A stretch of 64,000 bases of DNA, taken from NCBI GenBank assembly GCA_032622095.1, contig CP136061.1, positions 122,650,754 to 122,714,753 of the forward strand, written 5' to 3'. Of this stretch, positions 41,982-51,972 are shown piece by piece. The DNA comes from Siphonodentalium dalli (taxonomy: Eukaryota; Mollusca; Scaphopoda; Gadilida; Siphonodentaliidae). Position 1 is the first letter of the stretch. Every line of letters begins with the position of its first letter. A program made the translations under genes and the position numbers. Under the pieces are notes generated by a model that was not told where the DNA came from, made no database searches, and was given only the letters and a program-made list of their open reading frames with translations.

Positions 41982-42719
41982 TAGTGTTGAAACGATTAGG
42001 GGTTTTCAAAAGTCGACAATGACAACGTAACGTCTTTTCAAACGATATTTTGAAAACTGTAAGTTTCTCACTGATTATTTCACAGATATGTTGTTAATGC
42101 CAACTTTATAATAGTGATATTTGTATTTGAGATAATAGGCTCAATGAATGTACAATGTATCTAATCTACATGTATATGAATAAAGAGTAGAGAAGGTAAA
42201 CATGTTGTTAAGAAATCAGGATTTCCAAAATACGTAATTTCAAACAGAATCTGGAACTGCTGAATCGGTGACCGGTGCTAGAACTTAGTAGAAGGTTTGT
42301 TTGATAAAAGTTCTTGGTCGATGTCTTTATAGGTAACAACAATCAGTGAATAATATAGCAGCTACCATATGTAAAACAATATGTCAGCTGGTGCAGCAGC
42401 TCACCAGCCCAGAGTTTTCAGCACCTTTTGAGAAAACTAGGGAAATCATGCATGATGAGTTGAGCTCTCTATCTACACATGCTACACCTGTGTTATTAGG
42501 GTCGCTAAAGGGAGTACATGGATCTCTGAATAGTAAGGGTACCATTTTATTGAAGGATGTTCAGTATTTGAGGGGAGGCTTTATATACACCTAATGTTAT
42601 TTATGGAGACCAGTAGCCATGTTGGTGATTTGTTTTGACTAATTGACTGGCTGGTTTCAGCGTCGACCTATTTAATAATCAAGTCGACATCAATTTGTCA
42701 ATTAAGCGTTTCAACACTA
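41982..42719. mobile_element. hAT-type element with an open frame, 738 bp
   Basis: The ends TAGTGTTGAAACGATTA (left) and TTAAGCGTTTCAACACTA (right) are inverted with one or two mismatches. The exact 8-bp duplication AAACTTAT flanks it at 41974-41981 and 42720-42727. GTCGAC motifs recur near both ends (42013, 42663, 42693). The central third carries an open frame (42337-42594). Confidence 0.93.
42337..42594 (+). pseudogene. Unidentified coding-like fragment inside the hAT element
   Basis: A frame of 85 codons is open from after TAA (42334) to TAA (42592). It contains ICKTICQLVQQLTSPEFSAP and then FEKTREIMHDELSSLSTHAT. Codon choice looks less AT-biased than the flanks. TTTATAG precedes it, and a strong donor-like GTAAGG lies at 42533-42538, so the coding part might end there. 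It matches no hAT transposase motif I can recall and no family I can name. It may be a captured host exon with intron edges, a decayed transposase piece, or chance. Confidence 0.4.
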
Positions 42720-43041
42720 AAACTTATTATCTGAACATTTCCTAAGCAAAAACTACTCATCAATATTCAGTATTTAGTAAAGAAAGGGTTAAAGGTTTTT
42801 TGATGCATTCTTATCTAGGCCATTGTTTATTGTTATATCTTGCACTTATTAAACCCATATTCAATAGAAAAAGGTCAACATAATTAATCATGTCTTTAAT
42901 ATTAAAGGACGGTTATAGATTTTTTTCTCCAATCTGATTTTGAGATATAAATCAGTTTAGAACATTTTAATAGCAATATTAGTCTCCATTGTTTTTGCCA
43001 TTGTGATCGAGAGCGTTATCTTCAAAACACAGTGAAGGCAT

Positions 43042-43259
43042 TTAACCCTTCCATGACTGGTGCTTCCTGAAATATTACGAAAACCCTGCATGCCAATGCA
43101 TTTTCTTATATATGCGAGTCTCCCATAGGGAGCCTCGCATATATAAGAGAATACATTGGCATAACAATATTTACCTTTTATACCTTGTCAGCCAGTGCAT
43201 TCTCTTATATATGTGAGGCTCTCTATGGGAGACTCTCATTTATAAGACAATGCACTACA
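43042..43259. mobile_element. Family D TTAA element, copy 3
   Basis: TTAACCCTTCCATGACTGG, then hairpin 1 (about 43091-43160; CCAATGCATTTTCTTATATA with GTCTCCCATAGGGAGCC in the loop), AACAATATTTACC, and hairpin 2 (about 43193-43255). The right terminal arm is missing. Confidence 0.75.
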
Positions 43260-43914
43260 TTATGTATATTGTGGAGATGCTTGGGCAATGCCACTTGTAC
43301 TGTGATTTGTCCAATTATTTTTGTTACGAGTTCTTGTCCTTTATTGACTCGAAAATGATAATTTTCTTGGTTTTCATATGATAATTATATAATGGAATGC
43401 AGTTTGAAACAGCAAACAGGCGTATTTTGCTTTATCCAGTAATGTTTTTATTTTATGTGAAGTGGGTATAGACATTCATTGCAGCAGTATAAATGTATTC
43501 TTTTGAACAATACCATTGTCTAGTCTTATGTTTGAGTAGATTCTTGATTCCAACAATTGTCTGAGTTGCTGGTAAACGAAATTAAAGCAGCTTTTAACGT
43601 AGCTATTAGATCATCTCCGTGAGAGATTGATGTGAGTCCTCATCAGATGAAACACAAACAATCTGCTTTGTTGACCAGTGATCGATCTTCATTGCGGTTA
43701 AACTTTATCTTCATAAAAACTTTTACTGTGTAAAGATACTAAAGATTGCATGCACTCAAAAATCAAGTATTTGAGTATATTGCCGTACTTAGGTTGAGCA
43801 AATGTCTAGAAAGCATTTTCGATTTCTGTTTAGTTGATGTTTCATGACTCAGTCCTCACTCGATCAGCATGGGTCCAGATCAGGAATGCATTAAATGGAC
43901 ATAAGGCACTTCAT
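43260..43914. other. Non-coding stretch
   Basis: No recognised repeat or exon. Confidence 0.4.
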
Positions 43915-44235
43915 CAAGTCTGGATATAGTGTGTCTGACATTTGCAGATTGAGGTCCCCAGATGGTGAATTTAGTAATGCTATCCCACATGGTGGGCTAG
44001 GATCACCAAATTCACCCTCAGAGGACCTCATTCTTCTTAGGCCTCATCTTCTGGGAAGCATCTATAGTCTCAAATTAGCATTGTTTTCAGTTACTTTTCC
44101 CCTTCTGTTCAGTTTCTATATCCCCTAATTTGCAGAAAATAAAATCCCAGAGGGTGAATTTGGTGATGCTAGCGGGAAGCATCACTAAATTCACTCTCTG
44201 TGGACCTCATTCTGACAGATACACTATTTCAAGTC
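43915..44235. repeat. Family F double-hairpin element, copy 6
   Basis: CTGGATATAGTGTGTCTGAC and CAGATACACTATTTCAAGTC are the inverted ends. The first hairpin GGTGAATTTAGTAATGC / GATCACCAAATTCACC is complete. The middle is short, ending at GCAGAAAATAAAATCC, so about 100 bp are deleted compared with copy 4. Confidence 0.8.
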
Positions 44236-44486
44236 TTGTTTCCTTGTTGAGAGCGTAGACAAATTGTGTAGGGATAGCTGACAATGACTAGTAGTGCTAT
44301 TCAATCTCAAAAAAGAATTTTTATGAAATTAGCACAGATGATTGGGATATCATTGTTGTGTTTTTATTTCATGCCCCTAAGGACTTATCCAGTTTGTTTT
44401 TAAATTCGATATAGCATGCTTAAGCATACCCAAAAAAATTCAACCAAAAAAATAAAAAAAAATAAAAAATATTTAACATTTTTTTT

Positions 44487-44571
44487 TAGGGCCGATCTCA
44501 TCGGCCCTGGCACTCTACTGACCGTAAATTAGGGCTGATGAGATCGGCCCCTGGCACTGAAAGAGTTAAAA
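44487..44571. repeat. Inverted repeat ending at a TTAA-type terminus
   Basis: AGGGCCGATCTCATCGGCCC is a hairpin followed by TGGCAC. An inverted GGGCTGATGAGATCGGCCCC is followed by TGGCACTGAAAGAGTTAA. The end resembles family B (GGCACTGAAAGGGTTAA). The left TTAA partner is unclear. Confidence 0.55.
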
Positions 44572-45108
44572 TAACAAATTTGAAATTGTTGCGAGGGTAT
44601 AAAATAATAACTATGAATTGAAGACCCCTGTCCGGAAAGACTTCTATCAATTAATATCAATTTTATTTCGAATATTTTCTTATGAAATGAGACGATTAAT
44701 TGGGACACTTTATTTGTCTATTTTTAGAACAGACAATTCAGGCGATACATATAGCGATAGAGAGCTTAGGTTGTTACTATAGCTACGTACCAAACGTTAA
44801 ATGTCCCAGATGATTGTATTCTTTTATTTCATAGTTATAAGCGATAATGAGTCTAATTAACATTTATTTGTGACAAAATTGCACAATAAAATTTGTGGTC
44901 TCTGTTAACAGTAACCACTATTATTCATCTGCTGAACAACCACACGTTTTAGACCATAAAATATTTGAAATAAAATCAATATTAATCGATAGAAGAATTT
45001 TCGGATAGGAGTGTTCGATTCATACCTAATATTTTATACCCCGGTAAGTATACAATACATGTTTACAAAGAGATAATCCACCTTTATAAATAATTCAACT
45101 TTGATGTA
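44572..45108. other. Non-coding stretch
   Basis: No recognised features. Confidence 0.4.
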
Positions 45109-45203
45109 AAGTAAAGCCCTAATTAATCGACTCCTTAACCACAGCAGTTACCCATAATTCTGCTGTGGTTTATATAAGGAGTTGATTAATTAGGGCTTTA
45201 CTG
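45109..45203. mobile_element. Family A MITE, copy 10 (95-bp short form)
   Basis: AAGTAAAGCCCTAATTAATC at the left and GATTAATTAGGGCTTTACTG at the right, with TA flanks (45107-45108, 45204-45205). The centre is reduced to CCACAGCAGTTACCC. A TATA insertion lies in the right arm. Confidence 0.9.
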
Positions 45204-45645
45204 TAGCAAGTGTCATTCCTTCATCTTACAGCTAAAATATAATTAGTGTAAATTTTTTTTAGTCTTGTTGTCCTACACAAATTAAATCAAGTAGGTCTCT
45301 TTAAATTTGTGTAAGACAATGTTCTTGACTGAGGGTTTATTATCATTGTTGGTTAGGTACCGCACTCTGGCCTGCACTCAATAAGAACATTATTTCCCTC
45401 ATGGTCAGGTAGGTGTGAATGAATTGTACATTGAGACTGTCATACACACACTGGTATAATGATTTCTTCATGCACTGATCCTGACTGTTAACTTCCTGTT
45501 GTGGTCGTATAGATGGCTCCACTCTATTGAAAGTCCTCGATGCAGAAATTAATTAATGGTTTTCTAAGAGCATGTTTCATCATCTTGAACCATTGACAGG
45601 AAGTTGTTTTATGTTACTCCGACACATTTGTTTTGACCCTCACGG
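45204..45645. other. Non-coding stretch with a small inverted repeat
   Basis: GTTGTCCTACACAAATT (45269) and AATTTGTGTAAGACAAT (45304) form a short hairpin. The rest is unassigned. Confidence 0.5.
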
Positions 45646-45848
45646 TGTTAACATAACATAAGTATGTATTAGAATGGTCTATTATTCATCTGGAGGGATT
45701 TTCATGAAAAATAAGCAGACAACATATATTACACAAGTACTTACAGAAGGAGTCTTATTTGTTGATGGGAAATGTTCAGGTAATAATCCGAACATTGCCT
45801 AATGGATAACTACTCATCAATGAGTATTTAGTATAGAAATTGTTAACT
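45646..45848 (-). mobile_element. Family E element, decayed copy
   Basis: AGAATGGTCTATTATTCATC, GGAGGGATTTTCATG, GGGAAATGTTCAGG and CATCAATGAGTATTTAGTAT follow family E in reverse. The ends are GTTAAC at 45649 and AAATTGTTAAC at 45838, with the CCC motif lost. Confidence 0.6.
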
Positions 45849-46152
45849 TAATATACCTCTTCATGGCAAAATGACATCGTGTACATCCTATTTAAAAGTA
45901 ATTTGCGAATTTGTTCATGCACATTATGATTTTAGCAATGGACATCTCATAGTGAGCTAATGCCTCATACTTTTATACAGACTTACTATGTCTAGGATAC
46001 ATCGACTCATTGAAAGCATGCAATTTACCAATTTGGAGACAAGAAAGGTAATTTTTTTCATCCAATCGAATAAAGATGGCGATATATATGATAAGAAATA
46101 AGCATGATTTTCATCCCTATATCAACAATTTAGGTGTTGAAATTATCTATGC
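45849..46152. other. Non-coding stretch
   Basis: No recognised features. Confidence 0.4.
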
Positions 46153-46408
46153 AGTTAAAGGGGGACTGTACCCAAATCCATCCATTTATGGGGACATCTC
46201 CTACTATTCTCAACAGAACATGCAACAAATTAATGAACTTGAGCCAGAATTGAGTTCTTAATACACTCATGTACTCTATGATGATGTAAAACAACTTATT
46301 CCTGGCTCAAATTCAATAATTTGTTGCATATATTCTGTTGAGTATATGTAGTAGGAGATGTTCCCATATTAAATGACTGGGTTTTAATAGGTACAGTCCC
46401 CCTTTAGG
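46153..46408. repeat. Family J foldback MITE, copy 3 (complete)
   Basis: GTTAAAGGGGGACTGTACCC and GGTACAGTCCCCCTTTA are the inverted ends. The arms share AACAGAACATGCAACAAATT / AATTTGTTGCATATATTCTG around a fold near 46285. TTAAA and TTTAG next to the ends leave the target duplication ambiguous. The minus and plus frames here come from the palindrome. Confidence 0.8.
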
Positions 46409-46425
46409 TATTTTCCTTTCTTACA

Positions 46426-46526
46426 GTAATGCCCTAAATAATCGACTTCTTAACCACAGCATAATTATGGGTAACTTTTCAGGATTTAGTCGAAATATGG
46501 CTTGTTGCCATTCATCGGAAAGCTGT
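46426..46526 (+). mobile_element. Family A MITE, half copy 11
   Basis: CAGTAATGCCCTAAATAATC after TA (46424-46425), running through CATTCATCGGAAAGCTGTCGG, then unrelated sequence. Only the left arm is present. Confidence 0.85.
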
Positions 46527-47167
46527 CGGTCAAATATTTTTTATCACCAAAGCCAAGGAAATAGTAATTTGCGAGCTTTAATTCGGATTATGCATCCTTA
46601 ATTTTGGCATGATTATTTGCTATTCCATTTGGAACACCTCTGCGAGTGTTCCACATCACTTTAATAGCTTTCTAAATATATGAATTTTTAAAAAGGACGT
46701 AAACTCAATTCAGGTCAGTATGGCATGGGGTGACACATATTTTCCTGGATTGGACTAACATTTAATAGCCTATTAGTGAGTAACAGGTCGCAGCCAGCTC
46801 TCTGGAGGCACCATAAACTGTATGACTATGATGGCGATTATCAGGGGACGTCATCTCTTTTATTAAAAGTGACAATTGATTCCTTAGAGAATAAACGCTA
46901 TTGGATTATGCTAGGGTATGGAGTACTTTTTGTCCATTTGCTATCATTTTGGTGACACGGCAAAATTATACTTTTTCTCTGATAACATTATTGGTCAGAA
47001 ATGTCCTTTCGACCTCTGGGGCTGCAGATTGACATAGTATGTAAGCATTGGACATGGAGTGTCGTGGTAGTTCAGACTTCACTGTGTTGTGTGTGGACAG
47101 CGTTTGTCAAAGGAAGAAGTTTGGCCCCTTCAAAATCTTAATTTTATCATCTTAGTACCGGTATGTA
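46527..47167. other. Non-coding stretch
   Basis: No recognised repeat or exon. Confidence 0.4.
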
Positions 47168-47640
47168 CGATTGGTCACAAACCTGAGAGTATGGTGCCTG
47201 ACAGAATGAGGTCCCCAGAGGGTGAATTTTAGTGACACTACCCCGCAAAGCTGGAAATCATCAATAAATTCACCATCTGGGGACTTTTCTGCTTAGGCCT
47301 TATCTTCTCAAGAAAGTTTCTTTATTCTGCTTAGGTCTCATCTTCTGGGAAGTATCTATTATAGTATCAAATTAACATTGTTTTAGTTTCTTTTCCCCGT
47401 CTATTTAGTTTCTTCATCCCCTAATTTGATCAAATACATATTATTCGAGGTGACTAATGAGTGAACATCACCAACTTCAACTGGGTAACTTCATTCCTCC
47501 TGGCCTTCCTTAGTATTAAGAGTCCTAAGCAGAAAGAGGTTCCCAGAGGGTGAATTTGGTGATTCTAGCCCACTGTGCGGAAAGCATCAGTAAAATTCAC
47601 CCTCTGATGACAGACATACTATTTCAAGGATTGTTTCGTA
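47168..47640. repeat. Family F double-hairpin element, copy 7
   Basis: GAGAGTATGGTGCCTGACAG, then AATGAGGTCCCCAGAGGGTG at the left; CACCCTCTGATGACAGAC and ATACTATTTCAAGGATTG at the right. The middle repeats CTTAGGCCTTATCTTCT / CTTAGGTCTCATCTTCT within 50 bp (about 47309 and 47331), a small local duplication. Confidence 0.75.
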
Positions 47641-47812
47641 GTTAAGAGTGGAGACAACGTGTACGGGTAGCTACATGTAGCTACACATATTGCCTATGTA
47701 AATATTGGGTTTCAATAGGTAACTATGAGCAAGAAGCCTCCTTGAGAATTTGAACATCAAACTTGGCTTTAATTGCAACTTAAGTTATCAATGACAAGAA
47801 AGCAAGGGCACA
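47641..47812. other. Short unassigned spacer
   Basis: No recognised features. Confidence 0.35.
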
Positions 47813-47859
47813 ATGATGCCCCTGATGGCCCAGTTGGTGAGTTGTATAACACAATGATC
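47813..47859 (+). repeat. Possible SINE head cut by a TTAA element
   Basis: CTGATGGCCCAGTTGGTGAG resembles a tRNA-type A-box region. It stops at the TTAA of the family D element. Tentative. Confidence 0.3.
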
Positions 47860-48105
47860 TTAACCCTTTCATGACTGGAGTCAGGCACTGGTGCAGCATT
47901 AAAGACCCTATATCAGTGCATTCTCTTACAAATACGAGTCTCGCATATATCAGAGAATACACTGGCTTTATACAAGGTCAAGGTCAATATTGTTAGGCCA
48001 GTTTATTCTCTTATATATGCGAGGCTCCCTATGTGAGACTCGCATATATATGAGAATGCATTGGCATAGGGTTTTCGCAAAAATTCAGGAAGGTCCAGTC
48101 ATAAT
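47860..48105. mobile_element. Family D TTAA element, copy 4
   Basis: TTAACCCTTTCATGACTGGAG at the left, GTGCAGCATTAAAGACCC, a degenerate hairpin 1, AGGTCAAGGTCAATATTG, then hairpin 2 (about 47998-48062) with GAGGCTCCCTATGTGAGAC, and GGCATAGGGTTTTCGCAAAA. The right end stops at GGTCCAGTCAT; the terminal AAGGGTTAA is lost where family I sequence starts. Confidence 0.8.
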
Positions 48106-48106
48106 C

Positions 48107-48400
48107 TATACTATATATTTTGAGACTTCCGTATATATATATATATGTACTTCATAGAATCGAAAACGGTTCGCTCGATTGAGTTCAAACTTCCCATCTA
48201 AATGTAAAAACCCACGGGAATTGTCGTCGCGGCGTTTTGGAGAAGCTCAGAGCACCGTTTCTCCCTTCCCAAATCACCGCAATCGGCACCGCGGTGGTTA
48301 ATCATGTCATAATTTAATGAGCGTTTGTTTTTTGACGCATCGCTATAAAGAGCGTCTCTTTACCATTCAACGTTATTAGCATCTGCAGAGAGATATACGG
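48107..48400 (-). repeat. Family I fragment, minus strand
   Basis: ATACTATATATTTTGAGACTTC and TCGAAAACGGTTCGCTCGAT, then CGGCGTTTTGGAGAAGCTC, match the 3' end of family I (58000-58184, 59760-59936) in reverse. Confidence 0.65.
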
Positions 48401-48411
48401 GAACAATAATT

Positions 48412-49806
48412 ATACGCCCTTTTTGAAAAAGGTCGTATTATGTTATCAGTCTGTCCGTCCGTGTTTACTAATGACTACTTATGTGGCTAAGATTGTGTAA
48501 AATGGATATTTATGTGCATAATTTTCGTTGCGTGGCTAGCCACGTAACAGCTTTCAGATGGACGTTCTAAAATGATCTATTTGGCCTAATCAGCTTATTT
48601 AATTTTGTAGTCACTCAAAATTTGGAAAAAAAAGTCCATCGATTTAGACATCCATGACCCGTCAATAGGAGATGTCGGACACTGACAAGACATTTATGTG
48701 GCTAGCCACCCAATCACGGACCTGTCAGTTTCTCCTATTCCACTGTCCCAGTTGCTGTGAGCAAGTTTTTGAGTTTTAATCAGCTTCTTCTGCTATAATT
48801 CCAACATGTTATGAATCCATAATCTGGAGTTTTATCACTATCTACTACTTGATAGCCACTTAAAATTTTATGGCTACTTGAGAAGCCACATAAAAACTAA
48901 AGCCACGTTACCATTTCTAGCCACATAGGTCGAAGCCACATATCTACCCATTTGTTGGTACGTCCGTCCGTCTGTCCATCCGTCCGTTAACATTTTTGGT
49001 TTCCGATCGATAACTCCAGTTTCGATTATTTGATCTGAACCAAAGTTGGTATGTGTATTTCCCAGCTAAAGATACAGGCCAAGTTCGAATATAGGTTCCG
49101 TCCAAATATTTTTACATGAGTTACGGCCCTTTTTCGACTTAGAATTTGACTGTCATTTAACATTTTTGGTTTCCGACCGATAACTCCAGTTTGGATTATT
49201 TGATCTGAACCAAAGTTGGTATGTGTATTTCCCAGCTAAAGATACAGGCTAAGTTCGAATATGGGTTCCGTCCAATTATTTTTACATGAGTTACGGCCCT
49301 TTTTCGACTTAGAATTTGACCGTCTGTTAACATTTTTGGTTTCCGACCGATAACTCCAGTTTGGATTATTTGATCTGAACCAAAGTTGGTATGTGTATTT
49401 CCCAGCTAAAGATACAGACCAAGTTCGAATATGGGTTCCGTCCAGTTATTTTTACATGAGTTACAGCCCTTTTTCAACTTAGAATTTTACCAATTTCATA
49501 ACATTTTGGTTTTCGACCGATAACTCCAGTTTTGATTATTTGAGCTGAACCAAAGCTGGTATGTGTATTTCCCAGCTAAAACTACAGACCAAGTTTGAAT
49601 ATAGGTTCTGTATGATTATTTTTACATGAGTTATGGTCATTTTTTCGACTTAGAATTTGACCACATTTTGGCATTGAAATTAGGGGTATATCAGATTTTC
49701 TTCAAATGTAAGCTCAAAATATTATCTTATTTTGCAATAGTACAATTCGAAATGGCTAAAGGCCAGTAAAGGGCGTATTTTGCCACGCCCTAGCGATGCT
49801 CTTGTT
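48412..49806 (+). mobile_element. Helentron-like element with four core repeats, interrupted
   Basis: The 5' hairpin CCCTTTTTGAAAAAGG lies at 48416-48431, followed by CGTATTATG and a CTGTCCGTCC tract. After an inserted block, four head-to-tail units of about 178 bp run from 48985 to 49680, each with TTTCCGACCGATAACTCCAG, GAACCAAAGTTGGTATGTG and TGAGTTACGGCCCTTTTTCG. The 3' hairpin GGGCGT / ACGCCC (49771-49790) precedes the terminus CTCTTGTT (49799-49806). The first and last segments also share ACGCCCTTT / AAAGGGCGT as terminal inverted repeats. The pearl/DINE-like assignment is from structure only. Confidence 0.7.
48463..48960. repeat. Inserted block rich in TATGTGGCTA / TAGCCACATA
   Basis: About 500 bp split the GTCY tract of the Helentron-like element. 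The motif TGTGGCT or AGCCACA occurs at least eight times in both orientations: near 48481, 48531, 48537, 48697, 48703, 48885, 48918 and 48933. These include GCGTGGCTAGCCACGTAAC and TATGTGGCTAGCCACC. The ends CTTATGTGGCT and AAGCCACATATC are inverted. It is not assigned to a known family. Confidence 0.6.
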
Positions 49807-49981
49807 TTGAGTGGTTTCCTATGCGGGGAGATTTATTGGATGCCATAGTACTCTTACAACATTTCTGCAATATAATTGCCTCAAAGTGTTCAGCATCATT
49901 GTTATAGTATGTATGACACTTAGGTCAGGGCTTAGGGGTGTAGTTAGTGTGGAAGGCATAATGCTTCTCAGAAATCCCGGC
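49807..49981. other. Short unassigned stretch
   Basis: TTGTTATAGTATGTATGACAC and its surroundings show no recognised features. Confidence 0.35.
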
Positions 49982-50308
49982 AGACGAGATCTCGGAAACG
50001 GGTGGAGCTATCGACTTAAAATTTGGTATGTGAATGTATCTTGCCCCGGATACAAATTTTATCGGGTCGCCGAGTCCGTGCGACGCCAGCTTCGCGCAAT
50101 TATTGCGCAGACAAGATCTCGGATACGGGTGGAGCTATCGACTTGAAATTTGGTATGTGAATGTATCTTGCCCCGGATACGAATTTTATCGGGTCGCCGA
50201 GCCCGTGCGACGCCAGCTTCGCGCATGCGCAGACCAGATCTCGGAAACGGGTGGAGCTATCGACTTGAAATTTTGTTTTTGAATAGCCCGGACAACGTCG
50301 GGCTCATC
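49982..50308 (-). repeat. Family M element, minus strand, tandem units of about 118 bp
   Basis: It is the reverse complement of 58185-58620. Two and a half units carry GATCTCGGAAACGGGTGGAG, TTGCCCCGGATAC and CCGTGCGACGCCAGCTTCGC. It ends AATAGCCCGGACAACGTCGG, then GCTCATC, the family 5' end. All frames remain open, producing the overlapping short frames at 49811-50341, which are not genes. Confidence 0.75.
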
Positions 50309-50379
50309 ATTAACTCATTGAAAAACAAAAAATTAAATTAATTTAAAAAATTTAAAATTGTCATGTTTTTGACGATTGC

Positions 50380-50444
50380 CGCCAGTGGCGGGCTAACCTG
50401 CTAGTAATATATAATACTAGCAGGTAATTAGCCCGCCACTGGCG
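50380..50444. repeat. Head-to-head junction of two family I starts
   Basis: CGCCAGTGGCGGGCTAACCTG plus CTAG faces CTAGCAGGTAATTAGCCCGC across a 12-bp TAATATATAATA centre, making a palindrome. The left piece is only a 25-bp stub in minus orientation; the right piece continues as a full family I element. Confidence 0.8.
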
Positions 50445-51116
50445 TGGTTCGTCTCATGGCTTTGTTTGAAAAAGCAATTGCAACAGCTTCCGAGACACGT
50501 ATGCTGCACCTAGGTGTAAAATTTCGTCGAAATCCGTCAGTTTTACCCCGATTTGACCTTGAATTGATCATTTTCAAGGTCAAGGTCAGGTCAGGGTCAC
50601 AATTTAACCCGTCCATGACACTTCCCGTGGGTAGCAAGTTTGAGCTCAATCGGTTCGAGTCTATAAAGGACACACACATATATATCATTTGTGGGTACCC
50701 GTTTCAAGGTGAAGATCACCTCGGGCGGAAAAACTGACCCGATGAAAATCTCCCCTGTTCCTAGTACGTAAGAATCACACAACACGCTCATGTCTGGATA
50801 CAGTCACGCTCACGTGTGGACCCAGACGTAAGAATCACACTACACGCATGCGCTCTTTATCAACGACACTGCGGATACGAACGCTCTTTAACTATCAACG
50901 CGATTAACCCCACAGTGCCTTTTTTGTGACCAGGAGTGGAGAACGGGTGCTAGGAGCTTCTCCAAAACGGTGCGACGACACGTCCCGTGTGCTTTTACCC
51001 TTAGATAGGAAGTTTGAGGTTAATCGGTCCAGCCGTTTTCGATTCTATAAAGTATATATATACACACATATATACACACATATATATATAGGTAGTTCTC
51101 AAAATATATAGTAGAT
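50417..51116 (+). repeat. Family I element, copy 1
   Basis: Starts CTAGCAGGTAATTAGCCCGC. Key internal blocks are CATGGCTTTGTTTGAAAAAG, GACCTTGAATTGATCATTTT, GTTTCAAGGTGAAGATCACC, CGTAAGAATCACAC (twice) and CGGTCCAGCCGTTTTCG. Ends AAAATATATAGTAGA after a (TATACACA)n tract. Unclassified interspersed family; two more copies lie at 57484 and 58751. Confidence 0.75.
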
Positions 51117-51167
51117 AATATATATAATAAAATGCTGGAGAAGATTGACCTTGAAAGCAAATATGAT

Positions 51168-51412
51168 GCTGGACATTTGCAGAATGAGGTCCCCAGAGGG
51201 TGGAGGGTGGAGATCTCATTCTGCTTTATAATAGGCCTCATCTTCAAGTTTTTGATTTCTTTAGAAAGTTTCATTCCTTTTTTTTAGTTCAGTCTCTCTA
51301 TAACCCCAAATTGGCAGTTGACAAATTGCATAATTGGGGTTCTAAATGACACTAAATTCAGCCTCTTGGGACTTCATTCTGCAAATGACCAGCACCATAT
51401 TCTGAGGCCTGA
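51168..51412. repeat. Family F element, copy 8 (short)
   Basis: GCTGGACATTTGCAGAATGAG, CCCCAGAGGGTGGAGGGTGG and TCTCATTCTGC begin it; CAAATGACCAGCACCATATT and CTGAGGCCTG end it. The first hairpin is collapsed. Confidence 0.7.
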
Positions 51413-51738
51413 CAGACCTTGAAATCATTGACTGCCTGCTGAAATTATGTCTCATCTGGACATAAATATAGTATTTATTAAATGTTTATTAGGCTTTGAG
51501 ATTATTGAGGCTAGACAAACACTTTCCACTCATGGTTAGGTAATTAAATGTAGTTTTGATATATCTTGGGAACAAGAGACATAGACAGTGGCATCTATGT
51601 AAGCCTTGACTAGACTATACCATTAATAAACTTCATTAGCAGTTTCGGTTGTCTGAAGATCAACATGAAATTCAGTGATTTATATATATTATGTCCCTCC
51701 ATATAACACATTTTCGATTTCAATGAGCATTATAATGA
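51413..51738. other. Non-coding stretch
   Basis: No recognised features. Confidence 0.4.
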
Positions 51739-51972
51739 ATTACCCTTTCATGACTGGAGCTTCCTCAAATTTAGTGAAAACCCTGTGCCAATGCCATACA
51801 GGGTGCCTCGCATATATAACAGAATGCCTTGGCCTAACAATGTTTACCGTAACCTTGTAAGCCAGTGCATTCTCTTTTATATGGGAGCCTCCCTATGGGA
51901 GATTCAGATATATAAGAGAATGCACTGGCACAGGTACTTAATGCTGCACAGCTCCCATCATGAAAGGGTTAA
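51739..51972. mobile_element. Family D TTAA element, copy 5
   Basis: ATTACCCTTTCATGACTGGAG at the left (TTAA decayed to ATTA), GAAAACCCTGTGCCAATGCC, a worn hairpin, CTTGTAAGCCAGTGCATTC, a second hairpin, then GCACAGCTCCCATCATGAAAG and GGTTAA (TTAA 51969-51972). Confidence 0.8.

Larger units (their letters stand above)
41788..42792. mobile_element. Family E TTAA element, split by a hAT element
   Basis: TTAA at 41788-41791 and 42789-42792. The left part in reverse sense has AAGTATGCATTGGTCTATTA, GGAGGGATGTTTAGG and GTGCAGAAGGATTCC; the right part has CTTATTATCTGAACATTTCC and TAGTAAAGAAAGGG. Removing the inserted hAT restores a family E element of about 260 bp. Confidence 0.88.

Noticed and set aside
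49811-50341. Overlapping repetitive protein frames
   Set aside because: They are three frames of the family M tandem repeat, whose unit lacks stops; equivalents occur at 58273-58688.
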